From Allosalinactinospora lopnorensis (GTDB taxonomy: Bacteria > Actinomycetota > Actinomycetes > Streptosporangiales > Streptosporangiaceae), in contig NZ_LAJC01000021.1 in NCBI RefSeq assembly GCF_000981225.1, forward strand, positions 17,452 to 81,451: a stretch of DNA of 64,000 bases, read 5' to 3'. A program made the position numbers and the translations under genes. Shown one piece after another: positions 9,616 through 18,500 of the stretch. Numbering within the stretch: position 1 is the stretch's first letter; every line of letters begins with the position of its first letter. Under the pieces are notes generated by a model. It was not told the DNA's origin. It saw only the letters and a program-made list of their open reading frames with translations, and ran no database searches.

Positions 9616-10146
9616 ATGTGGCTCGTAGCGATCACGCGCGGAATGGCCGCCGGCCTCGCGGGCGCGGTGGCGATGTCGGTTACCGAGAAGATCGAACAGG
9701 CGTACACGCGCCGGCCCGACTCCCACGTCCCCGCCCGGACGCTGGAGCGCCTGCTCGGTCTGCCGGAACGTCCCGGAAAGCAGCCCTACGGGTGGAACCT
9801 GGCGATGCACTTCGGCCAGGGCACGCTCATGGGCGGCGTGCGCGGTCTCCAGGCCGCGGCGGGGCTTCGGGGGCCGTGGGCGTCGTCGATGTTCCTCGTC
9901 GTACGGCTGACCAGCGACCAGATCCTGGAGAACGCCACCGCGGTCGGCGCTCCGCCGTGGACCTGGCCCCGGCGGGAGCTGGTCGTCGACCTGCTGCACA
10001 AGTCCGTCTACGCGTTCGTCACCGGGATCGTGGCCGATCGCCTGGTCGGCAGGCTCACACCCGGGCCGGGACGTGTCCACGCGATGATGCGGCCGGGGCG
10101 GCGCTCCGGTGTCGGGCCCCCGCCCCGTCCGTCAGGAGCCGGATGA
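9616..10146 (+). CDS. hypothetical membrane protein
   Basis: 176 residues starting MWLVAITRGMAAGLAGAVAM. The glycine-rich hydrophobic start resembles DUF1440-like small integral membrane proteins. Further weakly hydrophobic stretches occur at QGTLMGGVRGLQAAAGL, WASSMFLVVRL and VYAFVTGIVADRLVG. The gene at 12696 has a similar architecture (LLRGAMAGAAGTTALNAV), so the two may be distant paralogues. I cannot assign a role. Confidence 0.6.
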   Translation: MWLVAITRGMAAGLAGAVAMSVTEKIEQAYTRRPDSHVPARTLERLLGLPERPGKQPYGWNLAMHFGQGTLMGGVRGLQAAAGLRGPWASSMFLVVRLTSDQILENATAVGAPPWTWPRRELVVDLLHKSVYAFVTGIVADRLVGRLTPGPGRVHAMMRPGRRSGVGPPPRPSGAG

Positions 10147-10180
10147 CCGGGCGGCCAGGGCGGCCTCAGTGCGCGGCCGG

Positions 10181-10747
10181 TCAGGCGCCACGGCCAGTCA
10201 GGGCGTCGCGCATCCGGTCGATCATCCCCGCGCCGGGGTCGAGGATGCGGTTGGCGGGCGGTGTGTCGGGCGCGTTCGGGTGCGGGCGGGTGGGTGCGGT
10301 CGTCTTCGCGTTCTGCACCTTCCGCCCCAGTTCCAGCAGCTCCTCCCGGGAGCACGCCTGCCGCAGCCGCGGCAGCAGGTCGTTCTCCTCGTCGGAGACG
10401 TGGTGGCGGATCTCCTCGATCAGCGTGCGCACCAGATCCTCGTAGCGCGGATCCGTGGTGTCCATGCCCACGAGTTCGTCCATCACCCGCTCGGCCTGGG
10501 CGTGCTCCTCGATCTCGTGGTCGGCGATGCGGTCGCCGTCGTCCAGTACCCGGCGCGTGAGCGGATACATGTGGTGCTCCTCGGCCACCGAGTGGCGCAC
10601 CAGCTCGGTGATCACGTGGTCGACCAGCTCCTTGCGGCGCTCGGGCTCCAACGCGCTGTTCTCCAGCTCGGTGAAGACCTCCTCCACACTGCGGTGGTCG
10701 GAGACGATGACGTCCACCAGGTCCTGTTCCCGATCGTTCGCGGCCAT
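10181..10747 (-). CDS. hemerythrin-domain protein
   Basis: It starts with ATG 10747. The N-terminal 150 residues form a hemerythrin/HHE domain: DVIVSDHRSVEEVF, then VRHSVAEEHHMYPL, DHEIEEHAQ and HHVSDEENDLLP supply the His/Glu ligands of a di-iron site. The Pro-rich tail ends GMIDRMRDALTGRGA. Such proteins bind oxygen or sense iron and redox state in actinomycetes, often in sigma-B-type stress regulons; that role here is inference. It is adjacent to an oxidoreductase operon on the same strand. Confidence 0.85.
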   Translation of the reverse strand: MAANDREQDLVDVIVSDHRSVEEVFTELENSALEPERRKELVDHVITELVRHSVAEEHHMYPLTRRVLDDGDRIADHEIEEHAQAERVMDELVGMDTTDPRYEDLVRTLIEEIRHHVSDEENDLLPRLRQACSREELLELGRKVQNAKTTAPTRPHPNAPDTPPANRILDPGAGMIDRMRDALTGRGA

Positions 10748-10853
10748 GGTTCCCCCAATCGTCGGTCGGTCCTCGGCACGACTACCCGAAAGCGGCGTCA
10801 AGGCAACGCCGCGCACACGAGCGGCCGGGGAAACGGGAAGCCGCCCGGTCTCC

Positions 10854-11141
10854 TCACTCCAGGTGCAACCGCAGGCAGCCGGTCCCGCCGAGGTCCAGCC
10901 AGACGGTGTTGCCGTTGCGCACCAGACGCAGCACGAGCGACTGGCAGTTCGGGCAGCGCGCCACCAGCCCGGGGCAGTCGACGTAGACGTGCAGCTGCGC
11001 GAACGCGCCACCGTGGCCGCACATCGAGCACCGGCGGAACGCCGGGGTCAGGTCGACGGCGAAGATCTCCGACAACGGCCCGGCGAGCATGTTGGCGTCG
11101 AGCCGGCGCTCCTCGGGCAGGAAACGGGATGAGGTGGTCAT
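10854..11141 (-). CDS. DUF6510-type zinc-ribbon protein
   Basis: 95 residues from ATG 11141, whose start overlaps the end of the flavin reductase gene by four bases. Two Cys pairs (CSMCGHGG and CPNCQSL) form a probable zinc ribbon between short beta segments, ending TVWLDLGGTGCLRLHLE. It is the last gene of a three-gene operon with a molybdopterin enzyme and a flavin reductase, an arrangement I recognise from other actinomycetes. It may be an accessory or electron-transfer protein. Confidence 0.75.
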   Translation of the reverse strand: MTTSSRFLPEERRLDANMLAGPLSEIFAVDLTPAFRRCSMCGHGGAFAQLHVYVDCPGLVARCPNCQSLVLRLVRNGNTVWLDLGGTGCLRLHLE

Positions 11142-11878
11142 GGGTGTCCTCCGGTCGGGCCGAATCGCTCCGTCTTGATCTTCCGGGGGTCGTGCCCCAG
11201 GGCCACCAGCGCGTCGGCGGCCGCCTCGACGAACCCCGTCGGGCCGCACACGAAACAGAGAGGGCCCAGCTCCGGCGGGAGCCCGTGCGTGTTCAGGTCG
11301 GCGATCCCGAGGCGCCCCGGATGCCGCGCCGCCCCCTCGGGGACTCGGCGCGTGTAGGCGACGAAGACGTCCAGTCCACCGTCGCCGGACGCGGGCGGGC
11401 CGAGCTCACCGGAGTAGTACCGCTCTTCGGGAGACCGAACCGAGTAGAGCATGCGGAACAGCGCCTTGGACCGCTCCTTGCGCCTGGCCCTGACCATGCA
11501 CATCAGCGGGACGATCCCGGCGCCGCCGCCGACCGGAACCACCGGGTCGGTCGAGGCCGGGTCCCACACAAACCAGCCGCCCAGTGGACCGCGCACCTCC
11601 AGCCGGTCGCCGATCTCCATGATGTCCACGAGGTAGGGCGAGACCTCCCCTTCGAGGACGCGCTGCACCGTGATCTCGATCGTGTCCCCCTCGGCCGGGG
11701 CCGACAGCGAGTAGCTGCGCTGAGCGGTGTAGCCGTCCTCGGCGGTGAGCCGCACGTCGACGTGCTGGCCGGGCCGGTGCCCGGGCCAGCCGCCCTCCAT
11801 GCGCAGTGTCAGGCTGCGCGCCGTGTCCGTTTCGCGCCGGGCGCCGACCAGCTCGGCCGACCGCCAGTGCCCGGCCAC
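11138..11878 (-). CDS. FAD/NAD(P)-binding oxidoreductase (ferredoxin reductase family)
   Basis: I place the start at GTG 11878, two bases after the upstream stop with a GGGGGACTGA ribosome-binding region; the open frame is longer. The FAD domain has RSYSLSAPAE (RxYS motif) and a GGWFVWDP segment. The NAD domain has GGGAGIVPLMCMV and the C-terminal CGPTGFVEAAADALV. At 246 residues it matches single-component reductases without a [2Fe-2S] domain. It probably passes electrons to or from the molybdopterin enzyme encoded immediately upstream. Confidence 0.85.
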   Translation of the reverse strand: MAGHWRSAELVGARRETDTARSLTLRMEGGWPGHRPGQHVDVRLTAEDGYTAQRSYSLSAPAEGDTIEITVQRVLEGEVSPYLVDIMEIGDRLEVRGPLGGWFVWDPASTDPVVPVGGGAGIVPLMCMVRARRKERSKALFRMLYSVRSPEERYYSGELGPPASGDGGLDVFVAYTRRVPEGAARHPGRLGIADLNTHGLPPELGPLCFVCGPTGFVEAAADALVALGHDPRKIKTERFGPTGGHP

Positions 11879-11880
11879 GC

Positions 11881-12480
11881 TCAGTCCCCCCAGTAGCGCT
11901 GCTCGCGCCAGGGATCGCCGTAGTCGTGGTAGCCCGCCAGCTCCCAGAATCCCGGCTCGTTGTGGTCGAGCAGCCGGATACCGCGGACCCACTTGGCCGA
12001 CTTCCAGAAGTACAGGTGCGGGACGAGCAGGCGCGCGGGCCCGCCGTGCTCGGGCGGCAGCGGCTCGTCCTCGTACTCGTGCACGATCCAGGCCTGACCT
12101 CCGGTGAGGTCCTCCATCGGGAGGTTGGTCGTGTAGTCGCCGTAGGAGTAGACCAGGGCGTAGTCGGCCGCGGTGTCCACCGCCGCCAGCAGGGTGTCAA
12201 GGGAGACCCCCGTCCAGTGGGTACCGGTCTTCGACCAGCGTGTGACGCAGTGGATGTCGGTGTGCGGGTGCTCCTGCTCAAAGGCGAGGAACTCCGGCCA
12301 TGTCCAGGAGGTGGCCTGCCCGGACTCGGCGGTGATGGTGAAGACCCAGGTGTCGGTGTCCACGCGCGGTGTCGGCCCCGCGCTGAGCACGGGGAAGTCC
12401 TCGGTCAGGTACTGGCCCGGAGGCAGGCGCGTTTCCTGCGCGCTCCTGCGTCCGCGGAACCCTCGGGAAAACAGACTCAT
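11881..12480 (-). CDS. sulfite-oxidase-fold molybdopterin oxidoreductase
   Basis: I place the start at ATG 12480 (MSLFSRGF). About 199 residues, the compact form of the YedY/sulfite-oxidase molybdopterin domain: LPPGQYLTEDFPVLS, TWTWPEFLAF, the molybdenum-ligand cysteine in IHCVTRWSK, and YFWKSAKWVRGI near the C-terminus. There is no obvious Tat signal, so it appears cytoplasmic, unlike E. coli MsrP. It is the first gene of the operon with the flavin reductase and DUF6510 protein. The substrate is unknown. Confidence 0.85.
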   Translation of the reverse strand: MSLFSRGFRGRRSAQETRLPPGQYLTEDFPVLSAGPTPRVDTDTWVFTITAESGQATSWTWPEFLAFEQEHPHTDIHCVTRWSKTGTHWTGVSLDTLLAAVDTAADYALVYSYGDYTTNLPMEDLTGGQAWIVHEYEDEPLPPEHGGPARLLVPHLYFWKSAKWVRGIRLLDHNEPGFWELAGYHDYGDPWREQRYWGD

Positions 12481-12695
12481 CGGATTACCCCCCGGTGTCA
12501 TATGAGCCGTTCGTCCGGCTTTGGGGACCATCCCCGAATGCCCAGGGAAAACACGTCGTTTCTGGGGATTTGGCCGCCCGGCGACTCGTCTTGGACCTGC
12601 GGCGCCCGAAGGGCCGGATCGGGGTCGCGGACGGCGGAGCGCGCGGGCCCCGGCGCCGGAGTTTGGTCACCGTACACAGCGGATAGCAGAGCGTT

Positions 12696-13280
12696 ATGGC
12701 TTCCAGCACGAAAGGGCGGGGGCGGTCCCTGACCGCCATCTGGGCCCGGCGCGCCATCTGCGTCTGGGTGTGCCGAGGACGACCGAGAGAGCATGCTGTG
12801 CCGCGCCCCCTGCTGCGCGGCGCGATGGCCGGAGCCGCGGGGACCACGGCCCTGAACGCCGTCACCTACCTCGACATGGCGCTTCGCGCCAGGCCCGCGA
12901 GCACCACCCCGGAACAGACGGTGCAGCGTTTCGAGGACCTGGCCGGGGTGTCGCTGGCCAAGGAGGGGTCCGATACCGACGAAGCGGCCAACCGGCGCTC
13001 CGGGCTGGGTGCCCTGCTGGGCATCTCCACCGGGATCGGCACAGGGCTGCTCTACGGCGCCGCCCGCGCCCGCTGGCCCCGGGCACCGTTCCCCCTGCTG
13101 GCGCTCGGGGCCAGCGTCGCCGCGAACCTGGGCAGCGTCGTCCCCATGAGCACGCTCGGTGTCACCGATCCCCGCGAATGGCCGGCGAGTTCCTGGCTCA
13201 TGGATATCGTGCCGCACCTCGCCTACGGTGTCACCACGGCGGTCGCCTACGACCTTCTCTCGCGCCCTCCGGACCCCTGA
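12696..13280 (+). CDS. hypothetical membrane protein
   Basis: Up to 194 residues. The first 35 are Arg-rich and may not be translated; GTG 12798, before PRPLLRGAMAGAAGTT, is an alternative start. Hydrophobic segments are AMAGAAGTTALNAVTYL, LGALLGISTGIGTGLLYGA, FPLLALGASVAANLGSVV and LAYGVTTAVAYDLL. The shape resembles the protein at 9616. The function is unknown. Confidence 0.6.
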   Translation: MASSTKGRGRSLTAIWARRAICVWVCRGRPREHAVPRPLLRGAMAGAAGTTALNAVTYLDMALRARPASTTPEQTVQRFEDLAGVSLAKEGSDTDEAANRRSGLGALLGISTGIGTGLLYGAARARWPRAPFPLLALGASVAANLGSVVPMSTLGVTDPREWPASSWLMDIVPHLAYGVTTAVAYDLLSRPPDP

Positions 13281-13293
13281 AGCCGGCGGATTC

Positions 13294-14253
13294 TCAGGGG
13301 ATCAGCACGATCCGCCCGGCCGCGGCCCCGGTGGCCTGTCGCTTCCACGCCGCGACCGCGTCGTCGAGCGGCACGGCCTCGTGCTCGACGGTCAGCGCCC
13401 CGCAGGCGGCCTGCCGCGCGACAGTGGTGAGCGCGGAGTCGCGCTGCTCGGCGGTCAGCTCATTGTTGGTGTAGCCGAGCAGCCGCAGCGACTTGCTGCG
13501 CAGCGTGGACGAGGTGATCGGGGAGGTCTCGGCGGCCGAGCCTCCGAGGTTGACGAGCCGGCCGCCCGGCCGCAGCACCCTGGTCGCGGCCGCGGCGGCG
13601 GCACCGAACAACGGGTCGAGCACGAGATCGACGGGTCCGTCGCACGCTGCCGTGAGGCGCGCGGTCAGCTCGTCGACGTCCTCGGTGTCGAGGGTAACGA
13701 CGGCATCGGCACCGGCTCTTTCCGCCCGGCCCCGGCCGGCGGGCGAGCGCGCCGCGGCGACCACCCGGCGAGCGCCGGCGGTGCGTGCGAGCTGCACGGC
13801 GGACTGCCCGACCACCCCGCCCGCACCGAGCACGAGCACCTGCTGCCCCGCGGCCAGCTCGCCGCGCCAGGTCAGTGCCATGTGCGCGGCGATGGCCGAC
13901 AACCCCAAGGCGGCGACCAGGACCGGGTCGGCGCCCTCGGGCAGCGGGACGAGATCGCTCTTCGGGACCGCGGCGGCGGCGGCCATGCTGCCGTCCCCGG
14001 GGCGCATTCCGGCCGCGGTGGGAAACCACACCGGCCTGCCGTCCACCGTGCCGACACCCTGCACGCCCGGTATGTAGGGCGTCCGCGGAGTGCCGAAGTA
14101 GGAGGTTCCGGTGGCGCACAGCAGGTCGAGCGGGGTGATCGGCGCGGCGGTGACCTCGACCAGCGCCTCGTCCGGTCCGGCCTCCGGCCGCCGGCGGTCG
14201 GCCACCGACGGCGGATCGCCGGGTGTCTGGAGCAGGACGGCGCGCATGCTCAT
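13294..14253 (-). CDS. zinc-binding-dehydrogenase-family (MDR) oxidoreductase
   Basis: 319 residues from ATG 14253, overlapping the LigA-like stop (ATGA). It has the medium-chain dehydrogenase fold: GroES-like N-terminus, then the nucleotide motif VLVLGAGGVVGQSAVQ and RVLRPGGRLVNLGG. It lacks the structural-zinc cysteine cluster, so it is closer to quinone oxidoreductase/enoyl reductase members. It is the last gene of the ring-cleavage operon and could reduce or oxidise an unsaturated or aldehyde cleavage product. Confidence 0.8.
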   Translation of the reverse strand: MSMRAVLLQTPGDPPSVADRRRPEAGPDEALVEVTAAPITPLDLLCATGTSYFGTPRTPYIPGVQGVGTVDGRPVWFPTAAGMRPGDGSMAAAAAVPKSDLVPLPEGADPVLVAALGLSAIAAHMALTWRGELAAGQQVLVLGAGGVVGQSAVQLARTAGARRVVAAARSPAGRGRAERAGADAVVTLDTEDVDELTARLTAACDGPVDLVLDPLFGAAAAAATRVLRPGGRLVNLGGSAAETSPITSSTLRSKSLRLLGYTNNELTAEQRDSALTTVARQAACGALTVEHEAVPLDDAVAAWKRQATGAAAGRIVLIP

Positions 14254-14612
14254 GTGGCGATGTCGGGGTAGGGCAGCGAGAAGTGGGACAGCCGCCGCGC
14301 GTACTCTTGCTGGAAGCCCAAGGGCTCCTCGTAGTCGCGCTCGAACATGGCGATGAACAGCGTGAGGGTGAGGAAAGGGTGCGCGCCGAGCTCGAACAGC
14401 GCCGGGTAGTCGTGGCCGGCGAGCGCGGCGCGCTCGGTGTCGTCGAAGCGCACCCAGGTGCTCGACTCTCCGCCGTGGCAGTTGAGGATCCGGCAGGCGT
14501 GCCGCTCCTCCCACCACGCGACGGTGCCCTCGGGGTCCTCGCGGTAGCGCTCGACCAGCTCCGGATCGCGGTCGACCGTGTAGAGGAACTTGTTGACCAG
14601 GTACTTGCTCAC
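14250..14612 (-). CDS. LigA-like extradiol dioxygenase alpha subunit
   Basis: 120 residues from GTG 14612, overlapping the beta-subunit stop (GTGA). The all-helical LigA fold is indicated by KYLVNKFLYTVDRDPEL and AALAGHDYPALFELGAHPFL, a Tyr/His pocket region typical of protocatechuate 4,5-dioxygenase alpha chains. It forms the small subunit that closes the active site of the LigB partner. Confidence 0.8.
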   Translation of the reverse strand: MSKYLVNKFLYTVDRDPELVERYREDPEGTVAWWEERHACRILNCHGGESSTWVRFDDTERAALAGHDYPALFELGAHPFLTLTLFIAMFERDYEEPLGFQQEYARRLSHFSLPYPDIAT

Positions 14613-15472
14613 CGCGGGCCTCCATTGGGGTACCAGGTGAAGTAGGCCTCCATCGTGTGGAACAGGTCGTAGGTGTCGACGTAGTCGGCTTTCCGCCCCT
14701 CTCCGGCCACGCCCATCATGAGCATGAAGTCCATGAACCCGTGGGTGGCGTTGCCGGGGGCGTGCAGGCTGTCGAGCGTCACCTCGGCCAGGCATCCCTC
14801 GATGTCGCCGGTCGAGATCCACTCCACGGCGCGCTGGTCGAACTCCGGGGCGGGGCCGTGTGGGCCGAACTGGCGCGGCCCGCCGAGCTCCAGCGACAGG
14901 TGCCCGGTGCCGATCACCGCCACCCTCTGTTCGGAGGGCCAGGACTCGATCAGCTGCCGGATCGTCCGCCCCAGCTGGACGAACCGTTTCGGCCGCGGCA
15001 GCGGCGGGGCGAAGATGTTGGTGTAGATCGGCACGATCGGCAGGTCGTTCTGCGGGCGCAGCGTGATGATCGGGCAGGTGATCGAGTGGTCGATCCGCAG
15101 CTCGTTGGAGAACGCCAGGTCGAACCCGGCGTCGATGCCCTCCCGCAGCACGTAGGTCGAGAGGTCCTCCTGCCCTTTCAGCAGCATCCTCGGCAGGCCG
15201 AACTCGCGCTCCTCGTTGTAGAAGTTGCCGTCGTAGAACGGGGCCTTGCCGACTAGGAACTGCGGCATGTTGTCCAGCCAGAGTTGGTGGAAGTGATCCG
15301 ATCCGACCATCACCAGCACGTCCGGGCGGGCCTTCGTCAGTGTCTCCCGGAAGGCCGTGATCTTGCGCACCCATTCGTCGGCGAAGGGGGGCCGCTCCTC
15401 GCCGGTCGCGGTGCTGGCGCGGTAGTAGAACGGATGGTGCGTGGATGCGATAACCGCGACCAGTTCGGCCAT
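14609..15472 (-). CDS. LigB-like class III extradiol dioxygenase beta subunit
   Basis: 287 residues from ATG 15472 with a clear AAGGAGG site. Iron-ligand histidines sit where LigB has them: STHHPFYY (His12/13) and GSDHFHQLW (about His60-62). A third conserved His lies in GTGHLSLELGG, matching the LigB catalytic His. The enzyme inserts oxygen next to a catechol to open the ring, using Fe(II). Candidates are protocatechuate-, gallate- or related catechol-type acids; I cannot choose. The operon order is CoA-transferase, lyase, LigB, LigA, MDR. Confidence 0.85.
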   Translation of the reverse strand: MAELVAVIASTHHPFYYRASTATGEERPPFADEWVRKITAFRETLTKARPDVLVMVGSDHFHQLWLDNMPQFLVGKAPFYDGNFYNEEREFGLPRMLLKGQEDLSTYVLREGIDAGFDLAFSNELRIDHSITCPIITLRPQNDLPIVPIYTNIFAPPLPRPKRFVQLGRTIRQLIESWPSEQRVAVIGTGHLSLELGGPRQFGPHGPAPEFDQRAVEWISTGDIEGCLAEVTLDSLHAPGNATHGFMDFMLMMGVAGEGRKADYVDTYDLFHTMEAYFTWYPNGGPR

Positions 15473-15507
15473 AGGGGCCTCCTTGTCCTCCGGCGGCGGC
15501 CGCCGCG

Positions 15508-16314
15508 TCAGTGGCCGGTGTAGGGGTCGGGGTCGACGGGCCGGGTGTTCTGGTCCACCGACAGGAAGATGTCGTTGCCGACAGGTCGGCGCAGCTCCTC
15601 GGCGAGCTGCCCGACCAGCCCGGCGGTGCGGGCCAGCAGCGCGAACCCGCGCAGCAGCTCTACCGGCAGGTCGAGGTCGGCCAGCGCCGCCCCGCACACC
15701 CCTGCCCCGTTCAGCGGCAGCTCCTTGCCCAGGACCTGCGGGTGCACGCGGCCGATCGCGGCGAACAGCGACAGGTGCGGTCCGAACAGGTCCTCCTCGG
15801 TGGCGATCCGCATCAGCCGCGGGGTGCGCGGGTCGCCCTCCTTGTGCACGTGGTGTCCCAGGCCGGGAATGAACCGCCCCTCCGCCCGCTGCGTCCGCAC
15901 GGTCTCCAGGGCGAGGGCGTCCCACCCGGCGTCGTCGGCGGGCAGCGGCCCCTCCGCGCCGGCCAGCACCCCGTGCAGAAACGCGCCGGTGTCCTCGGTG
16001 ACCCCGAGGAACCGCGACCCGCCGCCGAGCAGTCCGGCGGCGAGCGCGCCCTGGATCGAGTCCGGCGCCGACAGGTAGGTGAGCCGGGTGGTGATCGCGG
16101 TCGGGGTGAAGCCGTGGTCGGCGAGCGCGGCGAGCACCGCCTCGAACACCCGGGTCTGGCCCGGGGTCGGGCGCCGCTGCGTGGCCAGCCAGTACGCGAG
16201 CTCACCGAACCCGACCGTGCCCATCACGTCTTCGGCGAGGTCGTGGCCGAGCAGCGTGATCGACTCCCGGTCCGATGCGCCCAGGGCCGTCGGGTAGGCG
16301 GGACGCTCAGTCAC
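15508..16314 (-). CDS. citryl-CoA-lyase-like (citrate-synthase-fold) enzyme
   Basis: 268 residues from GTG 16314, overlapping the CoA-transferase end by 8 bases. It is a short citrate-synthase-fold protein. GLGHHVHKEGDPRTPRL carries the catalytic-type His, and PLNGAGVCGAALADLDLP matches the region of the catalytic Asp. The size fits stand-alone citryl-CoA lyases better than citrate synthases of about 430 residues. Next to a CaiB-type CoA-transferase, it probably cleaves a hydroxy-polycarboxyl-CoA made from the ring-cleavage product; that is inference. Confidence 0.75.
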   Translation of the reverse strand: MTERPAYPTALGASDRESITLLGHDLAEDVMGTVGFGELAYWLATQRRPTPGQTRVFEAVLAALADHGFTPTAITTRLTYLSAPDSIQGALAAGLLGGGSRFLGVTEDTGAFLHGVLAGAEGPLPADDAGWDALALETVRTQRAEGRFIPGLGHHVHKEGDPRTPRLMRIATEEDLFGPHLSLFAAIGRVHPQVLGKELPLNGAGVCGAALADLDLPVELLRGFALLARTAGLVGQLAEELRRPVGNDIFLSVDQNTRPVDPDPYTGH

Positions 16315-17496
16315 GGTCGTCCTCCTGCGGGGTGGTCAGCCACGTGCGCAGCTCTCCTCCATGCTCGTCGTGCTCGGGCGGCGGCAGCTCGTAGCGCACC
16401 GGCGTCGCCGAGAACCGGATCGGGTGCCGGGTGGTCGGGACGGCCCGGTCGCCGTGCCCGGCCTCGACGACCGGGTCGAGCTCGAACCGTTCCGCCATCG
16501 CGAAGCCGCCGTCGATGGTGTTGATCGGGGCGCAGGGCACTCCGGCCTCGACGAGGACCTCGAACCACTCGTCCGCGCCCCGTTTGGCGAGCCGCTCGAC
16601 CAGGATCGGGCGCAGCTCGCCGCGGTTGGCGGTGCGGTCGGAGTTGTGCGCGAAGCGCGGGTCCTCGGTCACCTCCGGGATACCCAGCGCCTCGCACAGC
16701 CGGCGGAACTGCCGGTCGTTGGCGGCGGTCACGATGAGGTCCCGGTCGGCGGTCGGAAGCGGCTCGTAGGGGAAGACGCTGGGGTGGGCGTTGCCCATCC
16801 GGTAGGGCACCGTCCCGCCGGCGACATAGGCGGAGCTGTGGTTGACCAGGCCGGTCAGCGCCGAGCTGAGCAGGTTGACGTCGACGTGCTGCCCCTCTCC
16901 CGTCGCCTCCCGGTGCCGGAGCGCGGCCAGGATGCCGATGACGGCGTGGTTGCCCGCCATGACGTCGAACACCGAGATCCCCGACCGGTAGGGCGGCCCG
17001 TCCGGGTCGCCGGTCAGGCTCATCAGGCCCGAGATCGCCTGGACCATCAGGTCGTAGCCGGGGACGTGCGCGCCCGCGCCCGAGCCGAAGCCGCTGATCG
17101 AGGCGTAGACGACCCCGGCGTTGCGCGCGCTCACGCTGCCGTAGTCCAGCCCGTACCGGGTCAGCCCGCCCGGCCTGAAATTCTCGATCACCACGTCCGC
17201 GCGGCGCGCCAGTTCGCGCGCCACCTCGCGTCGGCCTCGTCGCGCAGGTCCAGGGCGATCGACCGCTTGCCCCGGTTGACACCCAGGTAGTACGTCGACA
17301 CGTCACCGCGCGCCGGAGGAACCCAGCCGCGGGTCTCGTCGCCCTGCGGGCTCTCGACCTTGACAACCTCGGCGCCGAGGTCCGCGAGCAGCATCGTCGC
17401 GTACGGCCCCGCCAGCACTCGGGAGAAGTCGGCCACCAGCACACCCGACAGCGGCCCGCCGGCGCCCTGCTCTTCCGACGGCGTGCTGTCCGCCAT
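16307..17496 (-). CDS. CaiB/BaiF-type CoA-transferase, frameshifted
   Basis: I place the start at ATG 17496 after AAAGGTG. The N-terminal part has [20 protein letters not shown], the key Asp region [12 protein letters not shown], and [16 protein letters not shown]. The rest continues in another frame: [25 protein letters not shown] sequence, [21 protein letters not shown] and ending TTPQEDDRD. One base missing near 17218 separates the frames. Family III CoA-transferases move CoA between carboxylic acids. It is the first gene of the ring-cleavage operon, 26 bases downstream of a 16-bp palindrome. Confidence 0.8.
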
Positions 17497-17521
17497 CCGC
17501 AAACACCTTTCTGCCCGCTCA

Positions 17522-17537
17522 GCGGACGAACGTCCGC
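17522..17537. promoter_or_regulatory. IclR-type operator, copy 1
   Basis: GCGGACGAACGTCCGC is a perfect dyad with 6-bp arms and a GAAC centre, just upstream of the CoA-transferase gene. An almost identical element lies before the divergent amidohydrolase (18555-18570). Both flank the IclR gene, which makes it the likely binder. Confidence 0.7.
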
Positions 17538-17583
17538 ACAACCGGATTGTTTGCGACGCGCGGCGGACTGTCAAGCACCCCGG

Positions 17584-18393
17584 CTAGGAGACCGCGGGCA
17601 CCGTCACGTGCGGCACCGTCTCCAGGCGCGCGAAGTCGGCGCTGATGTTGCCCGCGGTCTGCAGCAGCAGCGGCAGATGGTGGTCGAGGAGCCACTCGAC
17701 CGAGGTCTCGGCGGCGTGCGTGTTGACGTTGAGGCCCGCGATCACGCGCCCGGAGCCGTCCCGCAGCGGTGCGCCGATGGAACGGATCCCCCGGGCGAGT
17801 TGCTCGTCGGTCAGCGCCCAGCCCCGAGCGCGCACCTCGCGCAGCTCGGCCTCCCGTTCGGCGCGGTCGGGCTCCCAGAGCGGCACCAGGCCCGACCGGG
17901 TCGGCTCGGCCAGCACCCGATCCACCTCCTCGGCGGGAAGCGTCGCGAGCTGCACCTTTCCCAGCGACGTCTGCAGTGCCGGGAAGCGGGTTCCGATCTG
18001 CACCGCCAGCGACACGATCTTCGGCACCGCCACCCGCGCGACGTAGACGATGTCCGAACCGTCGAGCTGGCCGATCGAACAGGACTCGTTCGTCTGGGCG
18101 ACGAGGCGCTCCATGTGCGGGCGGGCCACATCCCACAGCCCCATCGAGCGCACGTAGGCCACACCGAGCTCCAGCACCCGCGGGGTGAGCGCGAACCCCT
18201 GCTCGCCCGAGCGCACGTAGCCGAGCTCCTCAAGAGTGATCAGGATGCGCCGGACGGTGGGCCTGGCCAGCCCGGTCGCGGCCGCGACCTCGGTCAGCGA
18301 CATCGCCGGCCTGCCAGGCTCGAAGACGCTGATGACCTCCAGTCCGCGGGCCAGCGCCTCGATGAAATCCGGTCCAGTCCCTTCACGCGGCAT
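17584..18393 (-). CDS. IclR-family transcriptional regulator
   Basis: I place the start at ATG 18393 (MPREGTGPDFIEALARG). The N-terminal winged HTH has LEVISVFEPG, SLTEVAAATGLARPTVRRIL and LEELGYV. The C-terminal effector domain begins TPRVLELG and contains SCSIGQLDGSDIVYVARV, PALQTSLGKVQLA and IAGLNVNTHA. The effector is probably an aromatic acid or a cleavage intermediate, given the operon. It lies between the leftward ring-cleavage operon and the rightward amidohydrolase, with similar palindromes at both target promoters. Confidence 0.9.
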   Translation of the reverse strand: MPREGTGPDFIEALARGLEVISVFEPGRPAMSLTEVAAATGLARPTVRRILITLEELGYVRSGEQGFALTPRVLELGVAYVRSMGLWDVARPHMERLVAQTNESCSIGQLDGSDIVYVARVAVPKIVSLAVQIGTRFPALQTSLGKVQLATLPAEEVDRVLAEPTRSGLVPLWEPDRAEREAELREVRARGWALTDEQLARGIRSIGAPLRDGSGRVIAGLNVNTHAAETSVEWLLDHHLPLLLQTAGNISADFARLETVPHVTVPAVS

Positions 18394-18500
18394 GACGTGA
18401 CTCCCCAATCTCGATGGCCGCTGCCATGGGCAACCGCCCTCTGTCCGACTGCCGGACGTGACTGCCCACAGTCCGCGACACCCGTGCCGGCGGAGGTGGA

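Noticed and set aside
12523..12536. GGGGACCATCCCCG, identical to the start of the CRISPR-like repeat
   Set aside because: The match stops after 14 bases, no second copy is nearby, and it sits in a promoter interval; probably chance or a short dyad.
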